This document shows positions 1-8,042 of a stretch of DNA of 64,000 nt, one piece after another. Under the pieces are notes generated by a model that worked only from the letters and a program-made list of their open reading frames with translations, did no database searches and had not been told where the DNA came from. Origin of the DNA: Endozoicomonas_A sp049275935 (GTDB lineage Bacteria; Pseudomonadota; Gammaproteobacteria; Pseudomonadales; Endozoicomonadaceae); contig NZ_CP184830.1 in NCBI RefSeq assembly GCF_049275935.1, forward strand, positions 2,232,001 through 2,296,000, given 5' to 3'. The stretch's first letter is position 1. Each line of letters opens with the position of its first letter. The position numbers were made by a program, and so were the translations under genes.

Positions 1-67
1 GCCACCGCCTCCAAAACACATAATCAGCTCTCCTTGCCAAAGTATCCGTTACAAGTCATGCAAATCA

Positions 68-2059
68 CTAACGCTGATCAACTAAGTCCAATCCTGTGTC
101 TGGACTAGCTTCCGGGTGTGTTCTTCTGTCTGCAGAGTCCGGATCGACGACGGACTGTTCTTGATCGTTCGTCAGCAAGGAGACCGTGTCAAAATCTGTG
201 ACAGTTGTTTCTGTTTCAGAAGATCTCTGAGCAGAAGGGACAGGTGCTTCTGGCGAAGCTTTAGCTGAGCCATCTGACATGCTGGTGTGGGAATCATCTG
301 GCTGCATCTTTGCGTCTTCTAAAATATAACCGCGACCGTACAGCTCGCCATAAGATTTCAGGAACATCCAGTGACGGTAGCCACCACCTGCATCACTTGT
401 AGCCCCGGAGTCCGTGTCAGGAGTGGTGACGGTTGTTTCTGTTTCAGAAGATCCCTGAGCAGAAGGGACAGGCGCTTCTGGCGAAGCTTTCCCTGAGCCA
501 TCTGACATGCTGGTGTGGGAATCATCTGGCTGCATCTTTACGTCTTCAAAAATATAACCGCGACCGTACAGCGTGCCATAATTTTTCAGGAACATCCAGT
601 GACGGTAGCCACCACTTGCATCATTTGTAGCCCCGGCGTCCGTGTCAGGAGTGGTGACGGTTGTTTCTGTTTCAGAAGATCCCTGAGCAGAAGTGGCAGG
701 TGCTTCTGGCGAAGCTTCCCCTGAATCATCGGATTTGCCAATGAGGTTTTCCAGCTTCTGTATAAGATGTCTTATGCCTATAACTTTAAATTTATCACCA
801 ATAGCATCCTGGGCGAGCACTAAAGCGTATCGCAGCTTCTCGAGTTCTTCCTTTGGCATATCTTTCGGAATCTCTTCTCCAGAATGTGCACTAAAAGAAA
901 ATGCACTAAATGTTACGCCTTCAGATGCATAAATTGCTGTAGCCTTTTCCCTGTCAGAGAAGGTCCAGCCTTGTCGCTCGTAGACTTCACTAACCTTGGC
1001 TAAAAGCAAAGAGATGTCATTCATTAAAGAGATATAAACATAATCAGACTCGTTTCTGTCTTCTGGAGGAGTTCGGGAATAATCGGTTGCTCTTTCCGGT
1101 GGGTCATTGTCTTCACCGCCTGAGCCAGCCCCAATACCTCCACCACTGCCGATATTACCTGCCCGAGAGTCAGTGGACCCGGAAGCAAGAGGTGCATCGG
1201 CAGGCTTTTTCACTTCACCTCCCTCACCTTCTTTTCCATTATCTGCATCCATAGGCTCTTCGGAGGAATAAGGATCGCTGATAATGGCCGCTTTACCATG
1301 TCCTGAATAGACCAGCCAGGCATATTGACTCAGGGGAACACAGTGACTGCTGCCTTTGCAGAAGCTTGTGTTGGGATAAGTGGGAAAAAGAGTCATGTCG
1401 GGAAAAATAAAATACTCATTTACTTCAGCCTGTTTCAGCACTCCCCCAGGGAAAGCTTCTTTTCCTTCCAAGCCGTCAGGATGTTCATTCAGGTGCTGGA
1501 TCAGGTTGATAACCAGTTGAAGAACTTCCGGCATTAATAAGATAGCCGGGACCAGGAATGAGTGATAGGGTTCGGAAATCTCAGAATCGCTGAATTCAGA
1601 AATAATGAACGTTTTTCCATGAAAAGAAAATCTCATGGTGTTGAACTGAGAATCAAACACCAGCCTTATCTTGTTCAGTCTGAGAATATCCAGATGATTC
1701 AGATAGACCTGCTCTAATGCAGATGTTGTTTTGGAAGTTCTATCTGCGACTTTAAATGCAGTGACGAAAACACCTTCATCGGCTTCAGATATCTCAATAG
1801 AGGAGGAGCCGAAAGTGGCAACATTTAATGGAAGAAATGTTTTTGTTTTACTCAGAGGGGACGCTTCAGGTTGATAAAAAAAAGTATCAGTCCATTGTGC
1901 TTCAGGAAGCTTCAATACTTCTATAGGTGATAGGTATAAGTCCGTTGTTTTGGGTTGGTAGTTATAAGAAATCGAATGATGGGCCAGGTCATACCATTGT
2001 CCTGCTTCACTGTAAAATGACACAAGGAGAGGGACTATCGGAAGCAACCGATACTGCAT
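68..2059 (-). CDS. exported hypothetical protein with 76-residue tandem repeats (paralog of the gene at 2704-4203)
   Basis: Unknown function, 663 residues. The N-terminus (MQYRLLPIVPLLVSFYSEAG) looks like a signal peptide. Residues 1-300 closely match the neighbour at 2704-4203, including a shared segment with two Cys (FCKGSSHCVPLSQYAWLVYS). A Gly/Ser/Asp-rich disordered stretch follows at about 280-340, then a unique helical part at about 340-430. The C-terminal third holds two near-identical 76-residue repeats plus part of a third, each with Ser/Thr/Glu/Pro-rich sequence and the block GGYRHWMFLK. The ATG at 2059 is preceded by GGAG at good spacing, and the paralog aligns from the same Met. 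I recognise no known family. The signal peptide, repeats and paralogy suggest a surface or secreted protein; that is inference. Confidence 0.75.
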   Translation of the reverse strand: MQYRLLPIVPLLVSFYSEAGQWYDLAHHSISYNYQPKTTDLYLSPIEVLKLPEAQWTDTFFYQPEASPLSKTKTFLPLNVATFGSSSIEISEADEGVFVTAFKVADRTSKTTSALEQVYLNHLDILRLNKIRLVFDSQFNTMRFSFHGKTFIISEFSDSEISEPYHSFLVPAILLMPEVLQLVINLIQHLNEHPDGLEGKEAFPGGVLKQAEVNEYFIFPDMTLFPTYPNTSFCKGSSHCVPLSQYAWLVYSGHGKAAIISDPYSSEEPMDADNGKEGEGGEVKKPADAPLASGSTDSRAGNIGSGGGIGAGSGGEDNDPPERATDYSRTPPEDRNESDYVYISLMNDISLLLAKVSEVYERQGWTFSDREKATAIYASEGVTFSAFSFSAHSGEEIPKDMPKEELEKLRYALVLAQDAIGDKFKVIGIRHLIQKLENLIGKSDDSGEASPEAPATSAQGSSETETTVTTPDTDAGATNDASGGYRHWMFLKNYGTLYGRGYIFEDVKMQPDDSHTSMSDGSGKASPEAPVPSAQGSSETETTVTTPDTDSGATSDAGGGYRHWMFLKSYGELYGRGYILEDAKMQPDDSHTSMSDGSAKASPEAPVPSAQRSSETETTVTDFDTVSLLTNDQEQSVVDPDSADRRTHPEASPDTGLDLVDQR
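204..735. repeat. 228-bp direct tandem repeat inside a coding region
   Basis: Two full units (204-431 and 432-659) and a partial third (660-735) repeat with a period of exactly 228 bp, which is 76 codons. Units differ at scattered bases but keep the reading frame. They encode the C-terminal repeats of the exported protein on the minus strand and could expand or contract by recombination. Confidence 0.9.
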
Positions 2060-2076
2060 TTGTATACTCCACTTTA

Positions 2077-2234
2077 GTACCTAACCAGTTGGTTTCGCAT
2101 ATTCTGGACGGCGGCTTTTTCCATCCTTCTGCGTTCCAACTCTGGTTGCGTAGCTATGGCTACGCGCCCGTCGTTGCGCCTTGAAGGATGAAAAAATCCA
2201 CTCGCCAGAATATGCGAAACCAACTGGCCAGGTA
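2077..2234. repeat. 158-bp palindromic element, copy 1
   Basis: The ends are inverted repeats (CCAGTTGGTTTCGCATATTC at the left and its complement at the right). The interior also folds around TAGCTATGGCTA. Read against the reverse complement of 19009-19166, I see no difference over 158 bp. It has no coding capacity and resembles a MITE or a large REP-like element. Confidence 0.88.
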
Positions 2235-2428
2235 ATTAATCAACATTATTTATGCAAAGGTTATTTTTAGCAGTAGTTGATCGATATGCAAAAAAATTGT
2301 TTTTTATTTGTCTTCCAGCCATTTGGCAGAACTGCTTTCAAGGTTTGTGATGATTTAGCTGATTACGCTTGGAGGTAAATATTTTTCAGGATACACTCAT
2401 TCAATAGGTCAGCAAGGAAGCGCAACTG

Positions 2429-2707
2429 ATGAAAATCAATCCGTCTTCTACTTCCACTGCACTGGACTATGGTGAAAACCCAAACAAAAGCTCAGGCGAT
2501 CAGGGTGAAGGTTCTCAACAGGGTGGCGATGAGTATCAGCCTAAAGTCCCTCAAAAGGAGCGGGGGCTCAACTCTGCCCGAAATCTGCGATCCCGAAAAG
2601 CTTCAAAAAAACGCAATAAGAAGCGTGGGGCCCGAAAACTTTCTGAGCGTCGGGCCCGTCAAAAAGACAAAGACGAGTATCAAAATGACAGCGAGTCTGA
2701 TGTCTAA
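2429..2707 (+). CDS. small Lys/Arg-rich hypothetical protein
   Basis: A 92-residue protein of unknown function. The first half is polar and rich in Ser, Asn, Gly and Gln. Residues about 48-82 are very basic (runs such as RSRKASKKRNKKRGARK) and an acidic tail ends in ESDV. Such a basic patch could bind nucleic acid or act as a nuclear-localisation-like signal, but that is inference. The ATG at 2429 has AAGGAAG about 8 nt upstream, which favours it over the overlapping frame at 2469-2723. Its stop overlaps the end of the convergent gene at 2704 by 4 bp. It lies between two paralogous exported-protein genes on the other strand. Confidence 0.55.
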   Translation: MKINPSSTSTALDYGENPNKSSGDQGEGSQQGGDEYQPKVPQKERGLNSARNLRSRKASKKRNKKRGARKLSERRARQKDKDEYQNDSESDV

Positions 2708-4203
2708 ATCTCATCAATGTTGATGAGTAACCTCCTTTCTTTGGATGACATACCTTTGCGCAGCTCTCTGTTTTTTGAAGGGCCAGAACTGACTACGGGC
2801 TCTTCTTCATCCTTCGCTACCAGCAATGGAGCTGTGTCAGGAGGCACGACTGTTGTCTCTGTTTCAGCTGATTCCTGATCAGAAGTTGCAGGTGCTTCAG
2901 GTGGTGGTGTGGATGGTTTCTGGGACGCTTCCTTTGAGTCATCGAATTGAACGCTTTGGTCATTCGTCAGCTTCTTCCAGCTTCTTTTACCATGATTTAT
3001 ACGATAAAAACGGCCTCTGAAATTTGCGAATTTTTCTATCTGGACAGTCTCGATGCGTCTGTCTTTTGATGCATTACGATTCAGTCTGGCAATTGTAGAC
3101 CTTTCCAGGTCAGACCTTGATTGAGCATCTCGCTCGTCAGCTTCATCATCTTCAGGTAGTAGGAAAGAGGTTTCGTCATCTTCAAATTCGTTTCTGTCTT
3201 CTGGAGGTGTTCTGGAATAATCTGTTGCTCTTTCAGGTGGATCATTTTCTTCACCGCCTGAGCCAAGCCCGACGTATCCATTTCGGACATTACCGACCCG
3301 GAAGTTAGTCAATCCGGCAGGTGCTGGTCTATAGACCGTTTTTTTCCCTCTATCGCCATTACCTCTTTTTCCTTTTTTTCCATCCATAGGCTCATCGGAG
3401 GAATAAGGATCACTGATAATGGCTGCTTTCCCATGCCCTGAATAGACCAGCCAGGCATATTGACTCAGGGGAACACAGTGACTGCTGCCCCTGCAGAAGC
3501 CTGTGTTGGGCTGAGTGGGAAACAGAGTCATGTCGGGAAAAATGAAATACTCATTCTCGTCAGCCTGTTCGAGTATTCCCCCGGGGAAAGCTTCTTCTCC
3601 CTCTATACCATAAGGGTGTTCATTCAGGTGCTGGACCAGATTGACAACCAGTTGCAGGACTTCGGGCATTAACAAGATAGCCGGGACCAGGTATGAGTGA
3701 TAGGGTTCGAAAATTTCAGAATCGCTGAATTCGGAAATAATGAAGGTTTTTCCATGAAAAGAAAATTTCATGGTGTTGACCTGAGAGTCAAAAATAAGAC
3801 TGATTCTGTTCAGTCTGAGAATATCCAGTTGATTCAGATAGACCTGCTCTAATGCAGGTGTTGTTTTGGAAGTTCCTTCTGCGTCTTTAAATGCACTGAC
3901 GAAAACACCGCCATCGGCTTCAGAAATCTCAACACAGGAAGCACCAGCTGTAGCAATGTTCAATTGAAAAAGTGTTTTTGTTCCACTCAGGGGGGGTGTT
4001 TCGGGATGATAAAATAATTCATCGGTCCATGGTACTTTGGGAGCTTCCGACAATTGAAGTAAATGTGGAAGATTCCGGTCCATTATTATTTTGGGTTGGT
4101 TGTAATAATAAGAAGTTGAATACTGGGCTAAGTTAGGCCATTGTCCTGCTTCACTGTAAAATGACACAAGGAATGGGACTATCGGAAGAAACCGATACTG
4201 CAT
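2704..4203 (-). CDS. exported hypothetical protein (paralog of the gene at 68-2059)
   Basis: Unknown function, 499 residues from the ATG at 4203. A GTG at 4215 would add four residues. I prefer 4203 because the paralog aligns from the same MQYR start and has a purine-rich site at the same place. The N-terminus is signal-peptide-like. The first 300 residues or so match the paralog closely, including the hydrophobic block SFLVPAILLMPEVLQL (SYLVPA here) and the Cys-containing GSSHCVPLSQYAWLVYSGHG. The tail is low-complexity and charged (an acidic cluster, then Ser/Thr/Pro/Glu-rich sequence) and lacks the 76-residue repeats. The pair arose by duplication followed by divergence of the tails. Confidence 0.75.
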   Translation of the reverse strand: MQYRFLPIVPFLVSFYSEAGQWPNLAQYSTSYYYNQPKIIMDRNLPHLLQLSEAPKVPWTDELFYHPETPPLSGTKTLFQLNIATAGASCVEISEADGGVFVSAFKDAEGTSKTTPALEQVYLNQLDILRLNRISLIFDSQVNTMKFSFHGKTFIISEFSDSEIFEPYHSYLVPAILLMPEVLQLVVNLVQHLNEHPYGIEGEEAFPGGILEQADENEYFIFPDMTLFPTQPNTGFCRGSSHCVPLSQYAWLVYSGHGKAAIISDPYSSDEPMDGKKGKRGNGDRGKKTVYRPAPAGLTNFRVGNVRNGYVGLGSGGEENDPPERATDYSRTPPEDRNEFEDDETSFLLPEDDEADERDAQSRSDLERSTIARLNRNASKDRRIETVQIEKFANFRGRFYRINHGKRSWKKLTNDQSVQFDDSKEASQKPSTPPPEAPATSDQESAETETTVVPPDTAPLLVAKDEEEPVVSSGPSKNRELRKGMSSKERRLLINIDEI

Positions 4204-4396
4204 TTGAATACTCACTTAATAAATTTTATTTATGATGACAATGTATTTAGCAGTAGTTGATTGATATGCAAGAAAATTGGTTTTTATTTGTTAGATGCTG
4301 CGACATCCTTCCTGATTCGGGTAGTTGAGCATTCAGCGGCCCTGTGGTCATATGGGCCGGTTATCTGCACAGATTGGGTTAATGGGAAGTGAGGCT

Positions 4397-5656
4397 ATGG
4401 TGAAATCAGAAAACTACGATGTACTGGTGGTTGGCGCAGGTATGGTGGGTGCCGCAATTGCTTGTGCTCTGGGTCTCAAAGGTATTCGTATTGCAGTTTT
4501 TGACCGGGCCTTACCGTCAGCATTCAAACCTGATCAGTTGCCGGACCTGAGAGTGTCGGCACTGAGCTATGCATCAGAGCAGATTCTGAAAAACCTGGGA
4601 GTCTGGCCATACCTGCAAACCATGAGAATGTGCCCATACCGACGCATGGCTGTATGGGAGAAATTGCACTTTCCGCCCGGCAGTGAAACGGATAAGCGTC
4701 CTAATCAAACCGTATTCAACGCAGCAGATATCAGGCACGACCAGCTGGGTTTTATTGTCGAGAATCGCATCACTCAGCTGGGTCTTTTAAAAAGGCTCAA
4801 AGATGTAGAGTCGGTATCCTTGTTCGCCCCGGCAACTATTGAAAGTATGAATCTAAAGGGTGAAAAGCCTGAAATCATGCTGCAGGATGGAAGTGTATTT
4901 AAAGCGGATCTGCTTATCGGGGCTGACGGTGCCCAGTCCAGAGTCAGGGAGCAAGCCAATATTCGTCTTGACACTCGTGAATATGAGCAACAGTGTCTGG
5001 TGGCTACTGTAGAGATTGAAGGCGGCTTGCAGGACATTACCTGGCAGGCTTTCACGCCTACCGGACCGGAAGCCTTTCTGCCACTGCCCGATATCGACAG
5101 CAAAAGTTATGCGTCTATTGTCTGGTATAACTTGCCTGAGAATGTCCAGAAACTCATGAAACTTTCGGACACTGACTTTCTGGAAGAGCTGTCATCGACT
5201 TTTCCCAAAGAGTTACCACCGTTGCTTAAGCTGCACGGGAGAGGCTCGTTCCCGCTGGCCCGTCGTCATGCCATGAACTATTTCACTAATGGAGTAGTGC
5301 TGGCAGGCGATGCCGCACATACCATCAACCCTCTTGCGGGTCAGGGGGTCAATCTGGGCTTTCAGGATGTTGCCTGGCTGGCAGAGGTACTGACTGATGC
5401 CTTTCAAGCGGGTGAGTCACTGGGTAGCCAGAAAGTGCTATCGCGTTACGAAAAAGCTCGTCGCAGAGACAATCAATTGATGATGAGTACTATGGATGCT
5501 TTCTACCTTGCTTTCAGCAACAACAGTTTGCCCCTGAAGGTTTTGAGAAACGTTGCATTGAGTCTTGCCGCTAAATCAAAGCCTGCCGTGAAGGAAGTCA
5601 TGAAATATGCCATGGGCATTTCCGGGCGACAGGCTGAATTAGCAAAATCGTCGTAA
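4397..5656 (+). CDS. ubiF: 2-octaprenyl-3-methyl-6-methoxy-1,4-benzoquinol hydroxylase (UbiF-type FAD monooxygenase)
   Basis: Predicted to carry out a late ring hydroxylation in ubiquinone biosynthesis with FAD, O2 and NAD(P)H. It is 419 residues from the ATG at 4397. The N-terminal Rossmann motif VLVVGAGMVG is at residues 9-18, the middle motif is LLIGADGAQSRVR, and the second FAD motif GDAAHTINPLAGQG starts near residue 304. The segments CPYRRMAVWE and FSNNSLPL are characteristic of UbiF among UbiH/UbiF/VisC paralogs. An open frame continues upstream to a TTG at 4325, but AGTGAGG sits just before 4397 and the conserved fold starts here. A hairpin follows the gene. Membrane-associated cytoplasmic enzyme, high confidence; the exact ring position is assigned by similarity. 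Confidence 0.9.
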   Translation: MVKSENYDVLVVGAGMVGAAIACALGLKGIRIAVFDRALPSAFKPDQLPDLRVSALSYASEQILKNLGVWPYLQTMRMCPYRRMAVWEKLHFPPGSETDKRPNQTVFNAADIRHDQLGFIVENRITQLGLLKRLKDVESVSLFAPATIESMNLKGEKPEIMLQDGSVFKADLLIGADGAQSRVREQANIRLDTREYEQQCLVATVEIEGGLQDITWQAFTPTGPEAFLPLPDIDSKSYASIVWYNLPENVQKLMKLSDTDFLEELSSTFPKELPPLLKLHGRGSFPLARRHAMNYFTNGVVLAGDAAHTINPLAGQGVNLGFQDVAWLAEVLTDAFQAGESLGSQKVLSRYEKARRRDNQLMMSTMDAFYLAFSNNSLPLKVLRNVALSLAAKSKPAVKEVMKYAMGISGRQAELAKSS

Positions 5657-5687
5657 ATTTTTGACAGGGTAGGAAGTGTCAGAAAAA

Positions 5688-5708
5688 AGGCCTGAAAAAA
5701 CAGGCCTT
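5688..5708. terminator. hairpin terminator, possibly bidirectional
   Basis: The stem AAGGCCTG/CAGGCCTT has an A6 loop, with an A-run to the left and TTCATTTATT to the right. It lies 31 bp after ubiF and just beyond the end of the convergent small gene at 5738, so it can serve both. Confidence 0.65.
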
Positions 5709-5737
5709 CATTTATTAGTGCACTTTAGTCCATTATG

Positions 5738-5932
5738 TCACTGCTTCAGACAACGTCTTTTGGAGAGCTCTGCCGCCGGACTGGAGGCCAGTGTAGCCAC
5801 CAGATCTTTAGCAAAGTACTCTCTGACCTCACCAGTGTCCATCAGTACCTTGATCCGACCATTTCGCAGGCATTGATATAATCGCCCCTGCTCGCAGGTG
5901 ATTCGATCTTTAACTATCAGATTTCCGGCCAT
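5738..5932 (-). CDS. small hypothetical protein
   Basis: A 64-residue protein from the ATG at 5932; an in-frame TTG at 5953 would add seven residues. The middle (GRIKVLMDTGEVREYFAKDL) looks like a short beta-strand-rich domain, and two Cys lie in ITCEQGRLYQCLRNG. I do not recognise the family. AAGG lies 8 nt upstream of the ATG. The frame is flanked by its own terminator-like hairpin at 5688-5708. Composition looks coding, and there is no competing frame on the other strand except a short Ser-rich shadow. Confidence 0.45.
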   Translation of the reverse strand: MAGNLIVKDRITCEQGRLYQCLRNGRIKVLMDTGEVREYFAKDLVATLASSPAAELSKRRCLKQ

Positions 5933-6173
5933 CTTCCTAACCTTGTTACTCAACCATCTGAACGAAGTTCCCTGTTATGAAACTTGCCGTCACAGCTCTT
6001 TGAATGTTTCTCATCTCTGTCATCTTTACCCGCGAGGCTATTCCATACTGCTGATCAGGCATTAGAATCTCGGGAACCCATATTATCGGGCCTTAGTCCT
6101 GACTCTTTAGTGACAGTTTTGCTACAGATAAATTAATTGAAAAGTCCGAACCAAAGCGCCGATAAGGACGGTA

Positions 6174-8042
6174 ATGAAGTCAGCGTTCGGAATGTTTATG
6201 AGCTTTCAATCAGGCATGTTAAGCCGACTTTTTTTACCTTCTATCATTGTAATGCTGATCTATGGTTTCTGGGTCAGCCCCGAATTTCGTGAGATAGCGG
6301 CTGGTGTTGCTATTTTTTTGTTTGGCATGGTTTATCTGGAGCAGGGCTTTAAGGTCTATACCGGAGGGCTTCTTGAAGCTCTGCTCAAGAAGACTACCGA
6401 TAAGGTCTGGAAAAGCCTGTCCTTTGGTGTGATTTCCACCGCTTTTTTGCAATCCAGCTCTTTGGTTTCGGTTATCGTCATTTCCTTTCTCAGTGCCGGA
6501 CTGATAGGCCTGACGGCAGGAATCGGGATTATTTTTGGTGCAAATCTTGGCAGTACAGCCGGTGCCTGGCTGGTAGCTGTTTTTGGCTTGAAGGTTAAAT
6601 TGTCAACCTATGCCATGCCCCTTTTAGTGATAGGAGTGCTCCTGAAATCCAACAAGTACAAGAATATTAATGGATTAGGTTACATCCTTCTTGGTATAGG
6701 CTTTCTGTTCCTCGGTATCCACTTCATGAAGGTGGGCTTTGATGCCTTCAAAAGCTCCATTGACCTGGCTGAATTTGCCATGCAGGGCTTTTCGGGGGTG
6801 CTGGTGTATACCGGGTTAGGTATGCTGGCCACCATCATTATGCAGTCAACCAACGCAACAATGGTTTTGACATTCTCGGCTCTTGCTGCAGGTCAGCTCA
6901 GCTATGAGAATGCCCTGGCCCTGGCCATCGGCTCAAATATTGGCACCACGATTACGGCCATCCTTGGAGCCATCAGTGCCAACGCAGAAGGTAAAAGGCT
7001 GGCTGTTGCCCACCTTGCTTTTAATGTCGTCACGGCCACCATTGCTATTGCTGCTCTCAAACCTCTGATGGGCGCAGTGGACTATCTGGCTTCTGTTTAT
7101 GGTATTGCCGCGAATAATTACACCTTGAAGCTGGCCATCTTTCATAGCCTGTTCAACATCATTGGTATCGTGACCCTTTTGCCCTTCCTCAATAAAATGG
7201 TGCATTGGCTACAGATGCTCTTTACCGAGAGCACTCCGCAGGTTCCATTAAATCTTGCGGGGGATGAATCTTTGAAGGTTGAAAGAGCTATTTACCTGAA
7301 CCCGGTCACTCTCAGTTATCCCGATACCGCATTGAGAGCCATTACCAAGGAGTGTGGACATCTCTATCGCAATACTCTTGAGTTGATCTGTTATGGCATT
7401 TATCTCAGCGGTGAAAAGCTTCGTGAGTCTGACAACCTCGAAGAGTTGGTTCAGAGCTGGCGCAGGGATGACCAGCCCTGGACGATCAAGGAACTTTATA
7501 TTCGCCACATAAAGGGTATCTATGCGGATATTGTCCAGTATTCTGGTGCCCTGGAAGGTAAACTCCCCAGGCAGCAAGCTCAGGAGCTGTTTGCCCTGAA
7601 AGTGGCCTGTCGTGATTTTGTTCAGGCCATCAAGCACGTCAAGCATATTTACAAGAACATGGGCAAATACACCCAGTCGGAAAATGAGCAGATTCGGGAA
7701 CAGTACAATCAATTGAGGCTCTGTCTGGCTTCCGTTCTCAAGCTGGTTGACATTTTGGGCGTTCGTCGCAGTTACAGCCATATCCGTGAACATGCGGAAC
7801 AACTGAAGAAAGAACTCAGGGAAAGAGACGGGCAAACCAACGAGACTCTGAACGAACTGATTCGCTCCGGACAGGTCGACCCATTTATTGCAAGCTCACT
7901 ATTGAACGACAGCGCTCATGTTCACGATGCCTGCACAAACCTGATTGACGGTGCCGTCATCATGCTCACAAGGGACAGGGAAGAGTATCAGGAATTTGAT
8001 ATGTCTTCCGAACAGCCCCCCGATCCATCAGTTCACAGTTAA
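6174..8042 (+). CDS. Na+/phosphate cotransporter family protein with a PhoU-like C-terminal domain
   Basis: A 622-residue inner-membrane protein. Residues about 15-340 form the transporter with many hydrophobic helices and the family's two inverted QSS-type motifs: STAFLQSSSLVSVI and MQSTNATMVL, each followed by a GANLGST or GSNIGTT loop. Residues about 370-600 are soluble and helical, like PhoU domains fused to NptA/YjbB-type transporters, and probably couple transport to phosphate status. The ATG has AAGGACGG upstream. The 3' end overlaps the convergent ppx by 15 bp, which puts phosphate uptake next to polyphosphate breakdown. Direction of transport (import or export) cannot be read from sequence. 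Confidence 0.88.
   Translation: MKSAFGMFMSFQSGMLSRLFLPSIIVMLIYGFWVSPEFREIAAGVAIFLFGMVYLEQGFKVYTGGLLEALLKKTTDKVWKSLSFGVISTAFLQSSSLVSVIVISFLSAGLIGLTAGIGIIFGANLGSTAGAWLVAVFGLKVKLSTYAMPLLVIGVLLKSNKYKNINGLGYILLGIGFLFLGIHFMKVGFDAFKSSIDLAEFAMQGFSGVLVYTGLGMLATIIMQSTNATMVLTFSALAAGQLSYENALALAIGSNIGTTITAILGAISANAEGKRLAVAHLAFNVVTATIAIAALKPLMGAVDYLASVYGIAANNYTLKLAIFHSLFNIIGIVTLLPFLNKMVHWLQMLFTESTPQVPLNLAGDESLKVERAIYLNPVTLSYPDTALRAITKECGHLYRNTLELICYGIYLSGEKLRESDNLEELVQSWRRDDQPWTIKELYIRHIKGIYADIVQYSGALEGKLPRQQAQELFALKVACRDFVQAIKHVKHIYKNMGKYTQSENEQIREQYNQLRLCLASVLKLVDILGVRRSYSHIREHAEQLKKELRERDGQTNETLNELIRSGQVDPFIASSLLNDSAHVHDACTNLIDGAVIMLTRDREEYQEFDMSSEQPPDPSVHS

Noticed and set aside
2469..2723. Alternative frame overlapping the small basic protein
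   Set aside because: The frame from 2429 has the better ribosome site; this one has none.
7248..7835. 195-residue minus-strand frame inside the Na/phosphate transporter gene
   Set aside because: Antisense shadow of the PhoU-like domain, without family features.
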